DNA from: RZYY01 sp036794825
GTDB lineage: Bacteria; Bacteroidota; Bacteroidia; Bacteroidales; 4484-276
Length of the DNA: 64,000 bases
NCBI GenBank assembly: GCA_036794825.1
Contig: DAIRGA010000010.1
Span: 84,016 to 148,015, forward strand
Reading direction: 5' to 3'
The position numbers and the translations under genes are program-made. Below, one piece after another: positions 34,401 through 43,700 of the stretch (positions are counted from its first letter, which is position 1; every line of letters begins with the position of its first letter). Under the pieces are notes generated by a model. It saw nothing but the letters and a program-made list of their open reading frames with translations. It did no database searches and had not been told where the DNA came from.

Positions 34401-35414
34401 CGGAGGCTGCGCAACCTGCGCCGTAACTGAACTTGTGACCTGGCTTTGACCATCACTAACTACTACAGTATATACTGTTTGCTGAAAGGGGTAGACTGTC
34501 GGATTCTGCAGATTTGAACTAAAACCCTGTGGATCAGATGACCAGGTGAACGAGTAATTTCCTGATCCGCCCGTGACTGTAACACCCAATTGCACCGGGG
34601 AACCATTGCAAACCGAAGTTGGAACTGCCGAAGCCTGGGCATTAAGCGGAGCAGTCAAAGTGAAATTAATACTGGTGAGCGCTGATAACCCATTATCAAC
34701 AAACAGCCCGTTACTGTTTGGCACTGATGCGTTGTAGACTACTGTGGCCGGACAGGTTTCGTTATTGCTTGCTTTCCATACTTTCCACACAAGACTTTCA
34801 CCAGCCGCAAACCCATCCTTACCTGCCGTTGTATTATCATCACCATAAGCAATCACAGCTTTATTATTTACACCATCCCAGATTGCAGCGCCACCACACT
34901 TTTGCACGCTGTTCTGGTCGAGATAGAAAACCCCGATAAAATCACCATAAACCATGGAAGTATTTGTGAAACCAACATTTGCCGGAGCTGAAATCAGGTG
35001 TGTGGAACCCGTTGCAACGAAAGACCAACCGGAAGGATAGGCGTTTACCTGGATAAATCCGGTTTTGGTTTCGGTTATTACCAGGCTTCCGGGGTAAGTT
35101 ACCGTGAGAGATACGTCGTAAGCTCCGGCTGCACTGTAGGTGACAGGTGGAGGAATCTTTCCGGTGTAGGTGGCTGGTATGCCTCCCGTAAAAGTCCAAA
35201 CCCAAGACAAAGGCGTTCCGGTGGATTGATCGGTGAAAGTAACTTTGTTTCCAACCGGAATAAGTGTGGCAGTCGCAGTAAAATTGACCACTGGGTTAAC
35301 AATTGAAGTTGAAGTGATTATGCTATTATCGTTACCTGCTTGCAAATACCCGACAGACAACAACATTCCGGCAAAAACAATAATCAACCCGGGAAAAAGG
35401 GTAGAAATTTTCAT
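31494..35414 (-). CDS. Large exported cysteine-rich PKD-like repeat protein without sorting domain
   Basis: 1306 aa with a signal peptide (MKISTLFPGLIIVFAGMLLS). Residues about 44-125: PKD domain. About 125-248: a THLI...GDFIGVF...CGGAAIWDG...NGLSALTSI module, a variant of the module found near the C-termini of its neighbours. About 250-335: Ig-like domain. About 335-1150: nine repeats of roughly 90 aa alternating between type A (AGxDxTIC...NxCGFxW...GDGxFxDPSxLNPxYxPG...CLxxxPCxPC) five times and type B (IIPDQxxxC...GLVxAxxYxxIQW...PxPIYxPG...LCFQ) four times; paired Cys suggest disulfides. About 1150-1306: the GWGG...GYVIK...GWNLLPV...GKAYF module. The protein then stops: it lacks the second module and the T9SS domain present in its paralogues. 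A terminator lies 30 bases downstream, so the end looks genuine. Function unknown. Confidence 0.85.
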   Translation of the reverse strand: MKISTLFPGLIIVFAGMLLSVGYLQAGNDNSIITSTSIVNPVVNFTATATLIPVGNKVTFTDQSTGTPLSWVWTFTGGIPATYTGKIPPPVTYSAAGAYDVSLTVTYPGSLVITETKTGFIQVNAYPSGWSFVATGSTHLISAPANVGFTNTSMVYGDFIGVFYLDQNSVQKCGGAAIWDGVNNKAVIAYGDDNTTAGKDGFAAGESLVWKVWKASNNETCPATVVYNASVPNSNGLFVDNGLSALTSINFTLTAPLNAQASAVPTSVCNGSPVQLGVTVTGGSGNYSFTWSSDPQGFSSNLQNPTVYPFQQTVYTVVVSDGQSQVTSSVTAQVAQPPVAIAGSNVTICAGQTVSLSGSVENNCGFLWSTNGNGTFSSTSVLNPTYVPGSADIANGSVQLCLSSSPCSPCSQPAISCLTVTIRSQAQVNIIPTQLTVCHGQNQSFNGLIQASGYSSIQWSTPNGGGAFFPSASALQPIYQPNPSIDYPLGCIQIVVTAQSVNPCLVSAQDQVSLCFQPLPEADLPGDATICYGDQFQMDAIAVNHCGIQWLSDGDGSFSDPSLLNPIYTPGPQDALEGVVEICLAASACSPCSGSAMACMYLIIQNLPSANIVPDQFSVCTDQSFSLAGLVAFANYSSLQWNTSGDGVFSPSADVPEPIYYPGPEDISGGCVELSVTLSPVEPCFSTSQDQLMLCFQEPPMAFAGEDATVCSTDQIILTPFAANNCGFSWETSGDGSFLTLEGASVIYIPGEMDLINGQAVLCFIALPCGSCTQAATDCITITFVNPPQVDIIPDQYTLCFGDVMDFTGLVAAGNYAEIQWWTADGGGSFTPGNFVPEPIYTPNPEVDYPQGCIEIFVSVQPVNPCDVADSDSFLLCFQPLPEVFAGDDLTICKGDDVILTPFIQYGCGYFWETTGDGKFDDPSLLSPLYAPGDMDLLAGQVVLCLSVLPCEPCSAPVTDCVTIFFADPPFVDILPEEETICADATFDFTGLVMASFYSVIEWSSKGDGVFIPGNNELEPVYVPGPEDLIAGCVEITVIATPLSVCANSYEDVMQLCFQSLPSVDAGADFTACPDDQIMLSPFSADGCSHFWTTAGTGYFDDPYVLNASYIPSQEDIFAGEVQLCLSVSACEPCVATVTDCLTLYFGKSQTIIIPAGWGGISGFIEPFVSDIEIVMSPAIQELIIMYNLDGGMLFPADQVNTIINWDRLSGYVIKTSGETQITLCGEAPVDKTIQLEAGWNLLPVLSETSLTIAEIFEPVMNKLIIIKEVAGIALYYPEFEINTLSTLQPGKAYFIKVSEDCSVSY

Positions 35415-35449
35415 TGTGATGTAATGTTTGAATAAAAGAATTTGTATTG

Positions 35450-35477
35450 AAAAAGCAGGGCTAAACTACTGCTTTTT
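35450..35477. terminator. Terminator hairpin between two secreted protein genes
   Basis: Stem AAAAAGCAG / CTGCTTTTT with a 10-base loop, ending in T on either strand. It follows the gene that ends at 35534 (minus strand). Confidence 0.75.
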
Positions 35478-35533
35478 CGCATAATCAAAAGGTGAAAGGG
35501 GCTTTTAATTGTCCCGAAAAAAAGAATGCAGAA

Positions 35534-38500
35534 TCAGAAAATGCCGGTTTTGGCCGTGAATTGCCGGTTTGAATCCTGTTCGATGATTCTGACGATGTAA
35601 ATTCCTTTTACAGAGATCGGATGCGCTATCATGCTGTTTCCAGCTTCCAGCCATGTCTGGAATACTTTGCGACCGGTAAGATCAAATATCTGGCAGGTAA
35701 GTGATTTCCCTTTACTTTCGTTGGGCAGGTCGAAATATAAGTGGTTTCCATCTGCAAAAATTCGACACCGATCCGGATCAAAATTCTCGTCAATACCGGT
35801 ATTACCGGTAAAAATCAGCTTAAACCGATCGGCGTTATCATCCGCTGCGGCAGTAAACTGGTGATATGGCTGAATCATCAGATCGGTGGAGATGTTTAGT
35901 TTTTCGTCCACCAGGATAATCTTTACACCTTCAGGAAAAGTCTCAATACCCTCAGCATCAAATCTGTAGGATGCTGAAATTCCTTTTTTAAAAAACAGAT
36001 TAACTGTAGTTTCTTCATCAAAAGGTAATGTGTTGGTTGATAGACGGTCGCCATAAGTACTGCAGGTATAGAAAGCCGGGGGCTGCTGGAAACCGGATAA
36101 GTAAGCGCAATCCAGTTCATTATCAAAAGCATAGGTTGCCATTTCATCAAATCTCACTCTGCAGATGGTTGCCGTATTATTTTCGAGGCTTTGAGCAGTT
36201 AAAGTTAGTGTTGGTCTTTGACTCTCCTTGTACCAGTTTTGCGGGGTGTGCACTCTCGAAAGCTGCGGTATGGTCAATGCATTGTTTTCATCGGAAACCC
36301 TGATAAAGAATCCGTTGTGAGGAGGAATAAATCCACCGGGATCAAGATCAATATAATTATGAATGCTCTCTTTCCAGATTTTTGCAATGTCGTTGACTCC
36401 AATAAGATTCCAAAGCCCGTCATTCCAACGAAGCCCGCAGGTGTAGGGATTTCCAAGCAGATGCCACCCTCTTTCATCATTGTATGAAAAATTGTTGATC
36501 GTTAAATCATAATTGAATAAATCGCCGGAAAACCATTTGTTTTCATCAACATGGCTGGCAATCAGGTAGCCTTTACCACATTGAAAATGAGTAAAGTTAC
36601 CGGGAACCTTGTAGTTTAACCAAAGGTTTTCGGTTTCGTCGTAAATAAAAAGATCATCATCAGTTTCAGGGTTAAAGGGACTACCACTAATTTCCAAATT
36701 GTCAACCGGCGACCCCAATAAATGCCAGCCATTGGTACTGGAAGTGTATCCTTTAATGAAACGTTGGGAGCGAATTTTTTTAGCTGGCACTGATGGCCCA
36801 TTCACGATCAAGGATGCAGTTGCATCCTGGTTTGATTCGAGTGTAAAGCTGTCATCATCACCACAAATCAATGTTCCATTAATTGAGAGGAATTTCCCGG
36901 GTTTAACAGAAAATTTTGCACCACCGTTCACAATCAGGCTTCCGAAAACAGTAAGATCACCGTTGAGATTACAACCATTTACATTTGTATTGGAAATAGT
37001 AAGCATAAGCAATTGAGAGAGCCTGATATTCTCTGAAGGGCCGATGTTTAATCCGGGTTCATCGCCTTCAATTTCAAGGGATGATGAGGGATTTGACTGG
37101 AGGTTGTTTAATTCGCCGGCAATCGGCTTTCTTAAAGATAAAACCTGATTACCAATTTGTAACAAACCATTTGTGAGTGTGAGCGTACCCATCAGTGTCA
37201 GTTTCCCCTGCAAATTCACACCGCTGCCGGTTCGGTTGATGGTGAGATTATTCAATGTGATTTGTGGGAGGTTTATTGGATTGAGCACAAAAAGTCCGCT
37301 AATATTCAAATTGGAATCTTTCCCGCCAACCAGGCTTCCACTGCCCAGAACCGTCAGGTTATTCCCGATAGTCAGGGTATTTGTTCGTATGCCAAAATTT
37401 CCCAATGCGATTTGCAGGTCACCCGGAACAGATCTGTCGTTGTGCAACAGGACGTTATTCATATTTTGAATAAAAACATTCCTTGGCCCATCAACTTCTG
37501 GCCACTCTTTGTCGGAGGTAGTCTGAACGGAAATTCCGCGGTAGAGCAATGTCCCGCCCGGGCCATAAGATATCGCATTACCATTAAGGTCAATTTCACT
37601 ATTGGATAATGTAAAGGTCCCCCATATCTTCAACGGATTGTTAAGCCTGATCCCGTTGGGCCTGGTCAGGCTAAGGTTGTACAGATCGGTTAATCCAAGG
37701 TCAAGTATTGTGCCGCTCCCACCTATGCTAAGGCTGGATTCGTTACCAGCAATCAGTTGACCAGTGTTCTCAGTTAAAGTTCCATTGAGGGTCAGGGTGT
37801 TAAAACTCCCGATCATCAAATTGCCTGAATAAATTGCGAGCGCATTATGAACGGTTACATTTCCGGTCATGTTCACTCCGTCCGACCTTGTGATGTATAA
37901 ATTTGCCAGTTCGCATGGAGGAAGATCTGTAGAGGTTTTCAAAGTAGTTTCGTTTATCTGAAGCGTCGAGGATGACCCACCAAGCGAGCCTCCTGAAGCA
38001 TTGATTGTTCCATCGAGATAAAGAGTGTAAGCGCCAATGTTCAGAGTGCCGGCTGAAAGGGTGAGTTTGCTTTTCACTGTAACATCACCACCGAGGTTTA
38101 TGCCGTTGCCTCGGTTAATGTGAAGATCTTTCAGGGTAATGGCAGGAAGGGTTGTGGCTGCCCCGCTGCCTCCGAAAACCACGGATGAGTTATTTCCACC
38201 GGTAAGCGTTCCCAACGTCTTACTGATGTTACCGTTTAAAGTTAGCTGATAATTGCCAATACTCAGTTCGCCATTGGTGAGGGTTAATGAAGTGTGAACG
38301 GTTGCATCGCCATTCAAATAAAGGCCGCCGGAACGATTTACCGTAAGCTGGTAAAGGTTGGCGCTTCCTGGGATCATGGTTTGACTGGCATTTTCGTCGT
38401 AAACCAGGTGACCGCTGGTTCCAGAGATAATAGTCCCGTTGGTTTGCTGAAAATCACCCGCAAAATTCAGCTGGTAGTTTCCCAGATTAAAACTTCCCGA

Positions 38501-40543
38501 ATTGAGCTGAATGGTTCCTGCAAAGCTTCGGTTTTGATGAAGGTTGACCTGTACGGAATTCTGAAATATGATCTGCGCGGGTTGATTGCTCGTTGGAAAT
38601 TCAGCACTTCCGGTGGTTTGAGTGGCTGAACCGTTATAAAGAAGTAAAGCCGCCGGGCCATAGGTTATGGTGCCGGCGCCCAGCGCACACGATCCTGCCG
38701 TCATTGTCAGTGTGCCGGTAACATTTACAGCGCCACCAATTGTAATAGTTGCTCCAGAACGGTTTATTGCAAGGTCTTTAAGCCCACCTGAAACACCCGG
38801 CAGTGTAACGTTTCCGCTTCCGCTGAAGGTTATACCAGAAAGCCCTCCACCTGTAAGTGAGCCTGAAGTTACCGTTATTGAGCTATTGTGAAGGGTTAAC
38901 GTATTGTTTGAGCCAATGCTTAAAGCGCCGGAGTAGAGGTTTAGATTGTTAGTCACCGTTTTGCCTGCATTCATTACAACACCGGCGCTGTTGTTGATCT
39001 TCAGATTTGGAACTGTTGACGAGGGCCATTCATTGCTACCCATTGTTTGTGCTGTATTTCCTGCATACTCAAGTGTGGCGCCGGAAGCATAACTTATGTT
39101 TGATGTTGCCACACTGCCTTTGACAATGATAAGTGAACCACTGATTGTGGTTGAATTTGAAAAGCTCAGGTTTGTAGTGTTTGTGGTTGAGCCGATGGTT
39201 ATGTTTCCGGTTGGTGAAGTGGGCAGGCCGTTACCTGTGGCTTGAGCGCCGGAAGAGTAAAAAGTATAATGTCCTCCGGAACTATAATTTCTTGTCCCCA
39301 TAAGCTGAATGCAACCGGATGTATTTCCCGTTGCGGTTATTCCGCTTGTGTGAGATGTTTTGATACCGGCGCCACTTTGGAGTGTAAAATCACCTGTGCT
39401 GTACAGATTATGTCCAAGGACATTTTCCCCTAAATCAAGAACTGCCGGGCTTACGACTGTAAAATGTGTTTTATAGTATAAAATCGCTCCCGAATTTGTA
39501 AAAGATTGGTTTCCGGTGCCTGTAAAATTGAAATTTGTGTAGGCTGATGTGCCGTCAGATGTTCGCAATTGTGCACCAGAAGTTAGACTCATATTCCCTT
39601 TCAGGTTCACAATTGAATTTGCCCCATCGGAAATGCTCATGTAAAAGTATCCACCCGACAGTGTGAAATTTCCATCTATGTTCAAAATATTATCAGGAGA
39701 ATAGCGGGCCATTGCAAACTTTCCTCCTGACTGAATAAAATTTCCTTTGACTGTTGTGGTAACAGAGGAAGTACCCGATAAGCCCAGGATATAATTGTTT
39801 GTGTTTGCAACGGTAAAATTCCCGTTGATGGTTGTAATTTGACCATTGAAATCAAGGTCTTTGCTTTGTGAGCCACAATCCCAGGTTAAGTGATTAAAGT
39901 TTTGATCGTAGTTGCCAGGTAATGAGCCTGTTATTCCGGTAATTTTACAGGTTGACCCTGTATTCCAGTTCGCAACAGGAATGTCTGAGCCAGTTTCTTT
40001 GCTGTTATGTTCGTAAGTACTTCCATCATAAAAAGTTATCGCAGCATCGCTGGATTTCGAAAACTCACCGTACCCATTAATATCATCCGTTACCTTAAGA
40101 TATCCATAGATTTTTGCTGTTGTTGAACTATTCATATTGATTCGCAGATACATACCATTGGAAGCCCCAACAATGATAAAAGTACTGCCACTACCCAGAT
40201 AAAATGTTTCAGAGCCTTCGGTGTCAATGTCGAGCACACGGTCATCAACCCCATCACCTTTAACAGTAACAGTCTGATTACCTGTAATGTATAACTTTCC
40301 AATGGTGCCAATTGCGTTGATGATAACAACGATACCGGTACCTGAATTTGCATCAAATCTGGCGATGTCATTGGTTTGCCATGTTATTAATCCGCCTATC
40401 GGAGTACCACCTGATGTAAGCGACCACTTTGTTCCATCATTTCCGTAAGCCATACCACCCCCCACCCAATAGCGGGTGGTTTGCGAAAAACATGAGAAAA
40501 CTACAATAATGAAGAAGGTAAGTGTAAGTGTAAACCTTTTCAT
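35534..40543 (-). CDS. Giant T9SS-exported beta-solenoid adhesin-like protein
   Basis: 1669 aa with a signal peptide (MKRFTLTLTFFIIVVFSCFSQ) followed by RYWVGGGMAYGNDGTKWS, an opening typical of large Bacteroidota surface proteins. Residues about 60-1290 are Gly/Asn/Thr/Ser-rich rungs built on LTLTNGxLxIGNxxLTLNG and SGATITIGGAVNVTGTLTM patterns, with about seven copies of a longer unit containing (L/I)xxLxINRxxGxxLxGxxTVxxxLTLxxGxLxIG. This should be a long beta-solenoid stalk. Residues 1290-1590 are a globular part (NGWHLLGSPVDNLE ... RGWHLLGNPYTCG) and the last 75 residues resemble a T9SS sorting domain (CQIFDLTGRKVFQTWLEAG ... GIYIVRI), although the terminal residues TAKTGIF are atypical. 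It lacks the two shared modules of its neighbours. Probable adhesin. Confidence 0.85.
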   Translation of the reverse strand: MKRFTLTLTFFIIVVFSCFSQTTRYWVGGGMAYGNDGTKWSLTSGGTPIGGLITWQTNDIARFDANSGTGIVVIINAIGTIGKLYITGNQTVTVKGDGVDDRVLDIDTEGSETFYLGSGSTFIIVGASNGMYLRINMNSSTTAKIYGYLKVTDDINGYGEFSKSSDAAITFYDGSTYEHNSKETGSDIPVANWNTGSTCKITGITGSLPGNYDQNFNHLTWDCGSQSKDLDFNGQITTINGNFTVANTNNYILGLSGTSSVTTTVKGNFIQSGGKFAMARYSPDNILNIDGNFTLSGGYFYMSISDGANSIVNLKGNMSLTSGAQLRTSDGTSAYTNFNFTGTGNQSFTNSGAILYYKTHFTVVSPAVLDLGENVLGHNLYSTGDFTLQSGAGIKTSHTSGITATGNTSGCIQLMGTRNYSSGGHYTFYSSGAQATGNGLPTSPTGNITIGSTTNTTNLSFSNSTTISGSLIIVKGSVATSNISYASGATLEYAGNTAQTMGSNEWPSSTVPNLKINNSAGVVMNAGKTVTNNLNLYSGALSIGSNNTLTLHNSSITVTSGSLTGGGLSGITFSGSGNVTLPGVSGGLKDLAINRSGATITIGGAVNVTGTLTMTAGSCALGAGTITYGPAALLLYNGSATQTTGSAEFPTSNQPAQIIFQNSVQVNLHQNRSFAGTIQLNSGSFNLGNYQLNFAGDFQQTNGTIISGTSGHLVYDENASQTMIPGSANLYQLTVNRSGGLYLNGDATVHTSLTLTNGELSIGNYQLTLNGNISKTLGTLTGGNNSSVVFGGSGAATTLPAITLKDLHINRGNGINLGGDVTVKSKLTLSAGTLNIGAYTLYLDGTINASGGSLGGSSSTLQINETTLKTSTDLPPCELANLYITRSDGVNMTGNVTVHNALAIYSGNLMIGSFNTLTLNGTLTENTGQLIAGNESSLSIGGSGTILDLGLTDLYNLSLTRPNGIRLNNPLKIWGTFTLSNSEIDLNGNAISYGPGGTLLYRGISVQTTSDKEWPEVDGPRNVFIQNMNNVLLHNDRSVPGDLQIALGNFGIRTNTLTIGNNLTVLGSGSLVGGKDSNLNISGLFVLNPINLPQITLNNLTINRTGSGVNLQGKLTLMGTLTLTNGLLQIGNQVLSLRKPIAGELNNLQSNPSSSLEIEGDEPGLNIGPSENIRLSQLLMLTISNTNVNGCNLNGDLTVFGSLIVNGGAKFSVKPGKFLSINGTLICGDDDSFTLESNQDATASLIVNGPSVPAKKIRSQRFIKGYTSSTNGWHLLGSPVDNLEISGSPFNPETDDDLFIYDETENLWLNYKVPGNFTHFQCGKGYLIASHVDENKWFSGDLFNYDLTINNFSYNDERGWHLLGNPYTCGLRWNDGLWNLIGVNDIAKIWKESIHNYIDLDPGGFIPPHNGFFIRVSDENNALTIPQLSRVHTPQNWYKESQRPTLTLTAQSLENNTATICRVRFDEMATYAFDNELDCAYLSGFQQPPAFYTCSTYGDRLSTNTLPFDEETTVNLFFKKGISASYRFDAEGIETFPEGVKIILVDEKLNISTDLMIQPYHQFTAAADDNADRFKLIFTGNTGIDENFDPDRCRIFADGNHLYFDLPNESKGKSLTCQIFDLTGRKVFQTWLEAGNSMIAHPISVKGIYIVRIIEQDSNRQFTAKTGIF

Positions 40544-40651
40544 AACATTTAATTTAATGGTTATTGACTTGTTTCCATAATGAGCGGATAAAAATAATAC
40601 AAAGAGGAAGTTTTGTCAAGTATTTCATGCCTGATTTTGAAAGATATGCAT

Positions 40652-40688
40652 AAAAAAGCCGGGCATAGGCTGATGCGTTACGCCCGGC
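40652..40688 (-). terminator. Rho-independent terminator
   Basis: On the minus strand GCCGGGC...GCCCGGC forms a 7-bp GC stem with a 17-base loop, followed directly by six T. It lies 27 bases after the stop of the gene ending at 40715. Confidence 0.88.
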
Positions 40689-40714
40689 ATTAATTCAGCA
40701 ATACAATTCGGAAA

Positions 40715-43700
40715 TTAATTCAGAATCAGCTTTCTTGGAAATGTTTGACCATCAACGCTGATAGTGATAAAGTAGATCCCTTTCGGGTGTGTTGACAGAT
40801 CAATTTCAACCGGTAAATTGACGCTGCGGTTCACTATTTCATCGCCAATCGCATTGAAGATTCTCAGATCAACACTTCCATCCAATCCTGAGATGTTAAA
40901 AATACCCTGAGCGGGATTAGGATAAATGCTCAACCTGCCGTTCGGTTGCGGTTTTATGCCAAACGCTTCGAGTTTAAGACTATTGATTGCCGACAAGCCA
41001 TGGTTTTCGAACATCCCTGAATGGTTGAGGCTTTCCTCCCACTTAACCTCAGTATCAAATACTTCGCCAGTGGATTGACGGTAGCACTTCAGAATAAGCA
41101 GTTCACCATCGGTGAAACCTTCCACTGAATCAGTGGTTGGGTCGTCACCGAAGAGAGTCAGCAGCTCTCCTTCGTCTGAAGCTGAAATGATGGTGGCGCC
41201 AGCACAGCGACCTGATGAGGTCAGGGCAGCAAGCATGTCACCGGCTTCAAGGGTCTTAAGGCTTTCGGCGGTGAGGGCAACAAGGTGGGTCGAAGGAGTA
41301 ACGGCCAGTTCGTTCCATGGTGTAAAAGTAACCCATCCGGGGCTTTGGTGCTGAGTCTGTTCTCCGCCCTTTGCATAGGTTATTGAGCCGGGCTGTGTCA
41401 TGTAAACGAAGTAGGCCTTGGCTAGTTTAAGAATCTGTAACGTGGTGATATTATAAGCAGGCCATAACACTTCGTTGGTGGCCACTCCCTTGGCAACCAC
41501 AAATCCGGGCAGACCACCCAGCAACGATTGCGCAGAGGATTGGCTGAAAACAGGAATCAGGTTCCAGCCCGATGCCAGGGATACGGTTTTGTTGGTAAGA
41601 TCCTGGCCAGCTATGGTGAGGGTGATGTCATCGCTCACTTTGATTACATGTCCTTTGTAAGTATCCCAGTTGATGAGGGTGTTCACGTTTTGTGAAGGCC
41701 AGTAAACGCCGCTGAAATTGTAAAGAATAATCAACTCATCATCAATCGGGCTGAACATACTTTCGATATCTGTTTCAAATGGTATAAAGTAAGTTGATAA
41801 ACCGCTCCAACCGCTGAAAATATCAAGATCATACGAATTGCCGAACGATGCCAGTGCTGACAAACCATTGCTGGTGAATTTTCCATCAGAATCAGGAAAT
41901 GCAGGATCGTAGGTAACCTCAATCCATTGTGCTGTTCCGGTTGCTGCGCTGTACAATCTCCATTTCAGGTCTTCATCTTCAGCGAATCCTGTTTTACCTG
42001 TTGAAGTTACATCATCACCATTGGCAATTAATACCTGGTTGGATGTTCCGTCCCAAGCAGTTGCACCACCACAATTGAGATTACCGGCATCATCAGTGTA
42101 AAAAACTCCAAGAATATCATCCGGGTTCAGCAGATTTGCATTCAATCCGACATTTAGCGGAATAAGTATCAGGTGTGTAACCGGTGAAGGAATATATCCC
42201 CATCCGGCGGGATAAATATCAACTTTGTAATCTTCCACCTCACCATCAGCGGCATATCCAAAGAAATTCATCCCGGCAGTGCTGCAAAAACGGAAGCGTA
42301 TGTAAGTAAATCCCACCCTTGCATTAGGTGTAATATTTACTGAGAGGTCATTCCATCCGGGGGTGAGCAGAACATCAGAAAAGATTTTTTCTCCGGCATT
42401 GGTAAATGTTCCGTTTCCGGTAAGATCGAGCCAGGTACTGAGGTAACCCTCAGCTGAGGCAAACACTTTCAGATTCATATTTTCACCGGCAACAATCGGG
42501 TTCAGGAACACTACACCATCTTCGTCCGGCTGGTTATCCAGATCGTCACCATCTGCACCTGCAGAGGGAAGTCCATCCAGTTCAAAATCATTCAGATTTC
42601 CAAGACGCAGTGATCCATCACCACCATGTCTTGCGCCATTGCTTGATCCCAGTGTAAGATAAGAATCAGGATCGTCACCGTAATCCAGGTGATAAAACAT
42701 AGTCCAGACGAGAGTTGTGAAGTTAAAAGCATCAATGGTTAGCGAAGCAGGCTGCTTGCTGCTTGAGTTTAATGAAAGGGTCATTGAATGATTTCCAGCA
42801 GCATTGATTCCGCCGGGGTTGAAATAGCAGACGGTTTCTCCCGGCGCCAGATCAGCAGTAGTAACCGGTATATCCGCATCCGGAATGGTCAGCTGGAGTG
42901 TGGCTGGCTCATCAACACTCACAAGACTTATCATCAGCTGCATATCGGCCCAGTAAACATTATCATAACTTTCGAATTGTATTTCAAGACTACCGACTCC
43001 ACCTTCTCCAAGTGTGCCCGGAAAATCGCTGTACAAAGCTCCCTGCTCAAATGCAAAAACATGCGAAGGAGCAACAATGTTACCGAACTCACATGAGCGA
43101 CCATCGCGGCCGCCCAGCGATACAGTGGCAAATTCCTCACGGTTGTCAGGCGATGTGAGCTTCGTTGGCGGATCTATCGAAACGGTTACCTGGAAACCAT
43201 CCTGGTCATAGTTGTCGTTATGCAGCCTTACTTTTCCAACACCAGTGCCTACATTGTCAATCTCCCTGTGGTTGTTGGGAGCGCTTCCGTTCCAGTTCCA
43301 GTGACGATAATCCTCCCAGCTTGTTCCGTTCCAGCGCTGTACGGAGGTATTACCACAGAAATCCACATCGGAATAGTCAAACTTTGCTGTCTTTCCGGGT
43401 GGTATGCACACCTCGTACCATGTGCAGGAGGCTGCCGGAAAATGAAGGTTCCTGGTCATACTTACCGATATGTTGTAGTTTATAAATGGTGATGTTCCCA
43501 CGCTCACTGTTTCGAGGGCAAAGTCCTGCAACGGCGCCTGAAGCATGTTGACTACAAAAATGGAAATGTCATCTCCGGGTGCCGGTGGGTTTTCGAACAT
43601 GGTGTAGTTGAACTCGTATATACCCTGCCCGTTTTCAATCCTGTAAGTTATCCCGCCATTTTCGGTGGACAAAATGTCGGAAGGAAAACACCACGGATTG

